Assembly (NCBI GenBank): GCA_046049675.1
Contig: JBJORA010000086.1
Location: forward strand, 1 to 28,106
Length of the DNA: 28,106 nt
Direction: 5' to 3'
Source: CAIXQW01 sp046049675
Lineage (GTDB): Bacteria > Bacteroidota > Bacteroidia > Chitinophagales > Chitinophagaceae
Part shown: positions 25,229 through 28,106 of the stretch, one piece after another
How positions within the stretch are numbered: position 1 is the stretch's first letter
How the letters are laid out: the number at the start of each line of letters is the position of its first letter
Position numbers and translations under genes: made by a program
The notes under the pieces: generated by a model
What the model was told of the DNA's origin: nothing
The model's database searches: none
The model's input: only the letters and a program-made list of their open reading frames with translations

Positions 25229-25945
25229 TTACTTTTCGTTTTGTTTCGCTAGTCTTTTCTTTTCGAGGATCAAGAGGCTTATATCGTCGCGGCATCTGCG
25301 CACTTCTGCGCTGTCCAAGGCGTTGTAGTAGCCACGTATATTGCGTTCTCTATCTAGCAGTACCCACATATTGCTATGTTCGCCAGCCTCAATTTTACTT
25401 GTATCTTTTTCTACATCTGGCATCATCAGGTTATGAACCATGTAGTTTTTAATCGTAGCAAAGTCACCAGTACAGAACCACCACTTATCGTGATTAACGC
25501 CAAGGCCATTAGCATAATTACGTAGGGCAGGAAAGCTGTCATTTACAGGATCAACTGTTATGCTTATAGCCTGAAAAACAGTATCGGCTTTGCGCTGATA
25601 GCTCTTTTGTAAAAATTTGAGATTGCTGTTGCTTGCAGGACAAGTACTATTGCAGCGAGAAAAAAAGAAATTCATTACAATGAATCTGTTTTGCAGATCA
25701 CGGTCAAAATCTACTTTTTCGCCAAGTTGATTCGTCAACTCAATAGGCGGTACAACATGCCAAATTGTATCTTGTACTAACTTGCCGCGCACTTCTTTTG
25801 TGCCGATGCCAGTAAAGCCGCCATAATACCGAGGCAATTTTACACGACCTGTACCACCTTTTAGATAGACCATCCAAAAGCAGAGTAAAGGCAAAATAAT
25901 TAGCATTACTATGCCTAAGGCCAAGCGCATTTGCTTATTCACCAT
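25229..25945 (-). CDS. SCO1/SenC-family copper protein
   Basis: 238 residues. An N-terminal membrane anchor (LGIVMLIILPLLCFWMVYL) is followed by a thioredoxin-like domain with the copper motif CNSTC (Cys98, Cys102) in FFFSRCNSTCPASNSNL and the conserved distal His190 in GEHSNMWVLLD. SCO proteins deliver copper to the CuA centre of cytochrome c oxidase or act as thiol reductases in its assembly, on the periplasmic face. First gene of a four-gene run with DUF420, the CxxC protein and DUF2807. ATG 25945 is used here, but a -7 box ends one base before it, so ATG 25930 (MRLALGIV) may be the real start. Confidence 0.95.
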   Translation of the reverse strand: MVNKQMRLALGIVMLIILPLLCFWMVYLKGGTGRVKLPRYYGGFTGIGTKEVRGKLVQDTIWHVVPPIELTNQLGEKVDFDRDLQNRFIVMNFFFSRCNSTCPASNSNLKFLQKSYQRKADTVFQAISITVDPVNDSFPALRNYANGLGVNHDKWWFCTGDFATIKNYMVHNLMMPDVEKDTSKIEAGEHSNMWVLLDRERNIRGYYNALDSAEVRRCRDDISLLILEKKRLAKQNEK

Positions 25946-25946
25946 T

Positions 25947-25954
25947 CAAAGGTA
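25947..25954 (-). promoter_or_regulatory. Putative -7 box for the SCO operon
   Basis: Minus strand TACCTTTG matches TAnnTTTG but ends only one base before ATG 25945. If it is used, transcription begins within the first codons and ATG 25930 would be the start. The interval up to 26187 also holds distant arms AAGTCAGTT / AACTGACTT of unclear meaning. Confidence 0.35.
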
Positions 25955-26167
25955 GAAGTCAGTTGCAAGTTGAATTTATGATATGTTTTCGAATGCGCAT
26001 GACTTTAGCAAGAAAGCCATACTACAATTGCAAATAGTTTGATATCAGCAAGGTATAAAACTGACTTTGCCTAGCAATTGATAGCCTATAGTATACATCA
26101 AAGCTTTTGGTGTAAAACATGCTCATAAACTTAAGCTACAGTAAACCAAGCGGCGCACTGTAGGTTG

Positions 26168-26175
26168 TATCTTTG
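26168..26175 (+). promoter_or_regulatory. Putative -7 box for the ABC transporter
   Basis: TATCTTTG matches TAnnTTTG, with 12 bases to ATG 26188. No TTTG is found 19 bases upstream. Confidence 0.45.
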
Positions 26176-26187
26176 CACGCATAATTA

Positions 26188-27954
26188 ATGAAATTGCTTT
26201 TCGCCTATCTGGCACGCTATAAAAAATGGGTAATTGTATCCTTTATTTTGGCTACAATTAATACAGGCTTCAGTTTACTAGACCCTGTTTACTTAGGAAA
26301 ACTTTACGGCTTTGTGGTAAAAAATGCCAATAATGCCCAATCCATTGCGAGCGGTGAATTTGCGCTGACATTGCTAAAGTTTAGTTTAACACTAGTTGGC
26401 GTTGCCATGGTTAGTCGCATTGCTAAAGCTTTTCAAGACTACACGGTTAATACAGTTATTCAGCGCTTTGGTGCAGATGTGTACCGCGACGGTTTACGCC
26501 ATAGTTTGCAGCTGCCATATCAGCGTTTTGAAGATCAGCGTAGTGGCGAAACGCTTAGCATTTTAGAAAAGGTAAAAACAGACTGCGAGAAGTTTATCTC
26601 ATCGTTTATCAATGTGTTTTATGCTGTGGTAGTGAGCATTGGTTTTGTAACCATTTTTGCTTTGCAAAGCTATGCACCTATTACTCTTGTGTACTTTGCT
26701 GGCATTCTAGTTATGAGTGGTGTGCTGGTTTTACTTAGCAGAAAGTATAAAGCTATTCAAAAGAGCATTGTTAAAGAAACAACTGGCCTTGCTGGTGCTA
26801 CAACTGAAACGCTTCGCAATATTGAATTGATACGTAGCCTTGGTCTAACAAATCAAGAAGTTGATCGTCTTAATAAAACGACTGACAAGATTTTGCAGCT
26901 TGAGTTACGTAAAGTAAAAAGCTTGCGTGTGCTAACATTTATACAAGGCACATTGGTCAACTTGATGCGACAGATTATTGTGTTTGTTTTAGGTTACGCT
27001 GTATTTCGTGGTAGAATTCCTGTGGATCAAATGCTAACGATGCAGTTCTTTAGCTTTTTTGTTTTCGGCCCTTTGCAAGAACTTGGCAATATCATTTTAG
27101 CCTATCGCGAAGCACAAGCTAGCCTGAGCAATTTTGGCAACTTAATGGCAATGCCAGTAGAAGCAAAGCCTGAACATCCAGTTGCTTTGCAGCATATAGA
27201 TAAATTGAGCTTTAAGGATGTGTGCTTTCAGCATGCGAGCGCTAAAACTAAGGCACTTGCTGGAATAAGCTTTGAGGTTAATAAAGGCGAAACAATTGCT
27301 TTCGTTGGGCCAAGTGGTAGCGGCAAAACAACCTTGGTAAAGCTACTCGTTGGTTTATATACACCACATAGCGGCGATATCTTTTACAACGAAATTCCAT
27401 ATACCAAATTAGATATAGAGAATTTTAGAAATCAGATAGGCTTTGTAACGCAAGATACACAGCTCTTTAGCGGTACCATAAAGGAGAATTTGCTTTTCGT
27501 AAAACCAAATGCAACGGATGAAGAAATGCTGAGCGCCTTGAAAAAAGCAAGTGCGATGAGTATTTTGTCTCGTAGCGATAATGGCCTAAGTACTGTTATT
27601 GGAGAAGGCGGCATGAAAGTAAGCGGTGGCGAAAAGCAGCGCCTAAGTATTGCACGCGCTTTGTTGCGCAAACCGCAATTACTTGTATTTGACGAGGCCA
27701 CTAGTGCTCTTGATAGTTTAACAGAAGAGGAGATTAGTAATACGATTCGACAGATTAGTGTTCAACGAGATCAAATTACAATTCTCATCGCACATAGACT
27801 AAGTACAATTATGCACGCTGATCGTATTTATGTATTAGAACGCGGCGATGTAGTAGAAAGCGGCACACACGATACATTGCTTACAGAAAAAGGTTTGTAC
27901 TATGCGATGTGGCGACAGCAAATTGGTGAGCGTCAGAAAGAAGTGGTAAGCTAG
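26188..27954 (+). CDS. ABC exporter, fused permease and ATPase (MsbA-like)
   Basis: 588 residues, the usual length of a half-transporter that works as a homodimer. The N-terminal ~310 residues are a six-helix type I exporter membrane domain (starting LLFAYLARYKKWVIVSFIL). The ATPase domain has the Walker A motif GPSGSGKTT (from residue 374), Q-loop Gln422, the signature VSGGEKQRLSIARALL (from 478), Walker B LLVFDEATSALD (Asp502, Glu503) and H-loop His536 in IAHRLSTI. All catalytic motifs are intact. It exports a lipid, drug or peptide across the inner membrane; the substrate is not identifiable. ATG start, with a promoter box 12 bases upstream. No partner subunit gene is adjacent. Confidence 0.95.
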   Translation: MKLLFAYLARYKKWVIVSFILATINTGFSLLDPVYLGKLYGFVVKNANNAQSIASGEFALTLLKFSLTLVGVAMVSRIAKAFQDYTVNTVIQRFGADVYRDGLRHSLQLPYQRFEDQRSGETLSILEKVKTDCEKFISSFINVFYAVVVSIGFVTIFALQSYAPITLVYFAGILVMSGVLVLLSRKYKAIQKSIVKETTGLAGATTETLRNIELIRSLGLTNQEVDRLNKTTDKILQLELRKVKSLRVLTFIQGTLVNLMRQIIVFVLGYAVFRGRIPVDQMLTMQFFSFFVFGPLQELGNIILAYREAQASLSNFGNLMAMPVEAKPEHPVALQHIDKLSFKDVCFQHASAKTKALAGISFEVNKGETIAFVGPSGSGKTTLVKLLVGLYTPHSGDIFYNEIPYTKLDIENFRNQIGFVTQDTQLFSGTIKENLLFVKPNATDEEMLSALKKASAMSILSRSDNGLSTVIGEGGMKVSGGEKQRLSIARALLRKPQLLVFDEATSALDSLTEEEISNTIRQISVQRDQITILIAHRLSTIMHADRIYVLERGDVVESGTHDTLLTEKGLYYAMWRQQIGERQKEVVS

Positions 27955-27995
27955 TGCAGGCTTAAATCTCATAAGCTACACAAATAAACAACCGC

Positions 27996-28003
27996 TACCT
28001 TTG
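27996..28003 (+). promoter_or_regulatory. Putative -7 box for the DUF983 gene
   Basis: TACCTTTG matches TAnnTTTG, 14 bases before ATG 28018. It implies separate transcription from the ABC transporter gene. Confidence 0.45.
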
Positions 28004-28017
28004 TACCTACAAGCAAG

Positions 28018-28106
28018 ATGGCTAAAAGTACAATACCTAACAAATTTGTTGCGATGCTGCGTGCTAAATGTCCGCGCTGTCGCAAGGGTAATATGTACAC
28101 TACTAA
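28018..28106 (+). CDS. DUF983 family protein, 5' part
   Basis: The first 29 codons are in the window and the frame runs off the end. MAKSTIPNKFVAMLRAKCPRCRKGNMYTT contains the N-terminal CPRCRKG zinc-ribbon-like motif that opens DUF983 proteins, which then usually carry two membrane helices. The function is unknown. Assigned on the N-terminus only. Confidence 0.75.
   Translation, partial: MAKSTIPNKFVAMLRAKCPRCRKGNMYTT

Noticed and set aside
27968..27985. Short hairpin after the ABC transporter as a terminator
   Set aside because: Five pairs at most and no U-tract follows.

Overview
This window looks like a chromosomal segment of a Bacteroidota bacterium, probably in the Chitinophagaceae/Sphingobacteriia range (family placement is inference). 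Four proteins carry the C-terminal sorting domains of the type IX secretion system (T9SS): three type A and one type B. Many start codons are preceded at short distance by the Bacteroidota -7 promoter element TAnnTTTG, and the tRNA-Cys has a full TTTG-N19-TAnnTTTG promoter. Several genes start with TTG or GTG rather than ATG.

Layout. 1-1446: 3' part of a collagen-like surface or fibre protein, with a terminator. 1552-3864 (-): Rel-type (p)ppGpp synthetase/hydrolase. 4004-6235 (-): secreted LamG/Ig-repeat adhesin-like protein with a type B sorting domain. 6335-8245 (+): a glycosyltransferase and a queuosine-precursor transporter (YhhQ family), probably one operon. 8314-15421 (-): two overlapping genes for T9SS cargo, one of them a 1976-residue protein with an N-terminal HExxH metalloprotease-like domain and a beta-helix-like region. 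15572-15934 (+): an XRE regulator. 15935-16527: a non-coding stretch packed with palindromes, including a 43-bp-period array. 16528-17028 (-): an unrecognised 166-residue protein. 17390-19744 (-): a secreted endonuclease/exonuclease/phosphatase-fold enzyme with a type A sorting domain. 19857-21994 (-): an apparent operon of nucleoside phosphorylase, dapF and a NUDIX hydrolase. 22118-22188: tRNA-Cys. 22321-23677 (+): accD and smpB. 23681-25945 (-): a four-gene run of SCO copper protein, DUF420 membrane protein, a small CxxC membrane protein and a DUF2807 lipoprotein. 26188-27954 (+): an MsbA-type ABC exporter. 28018 to the end (+): the start of a DUF983 protein.

How the genes fit together. Most of the window is housekeeping: stringent response, lysine/peptidoglycan precursor synthesis, fatty-acid initiation, trans-translation, a tRNA, and oxidase maturation. 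Interspersed are large T9SS-exported surface or secreted proteins. The SCO/DUF420/CxxC run resembles the accessory part of a cytochrome c oxidase locus. No phage, transposase, integrase, CRISPR-Cas or restriction genes are visible.

The least explained part is 15.9-17.1 kb. It holds three 21-bp palindromes spaced exactly 43 bp apart with a decayed fourth copy, a composite stem-loop, and a strong terminator, lying between an XRE regulator and an orphan hypothetical gene.
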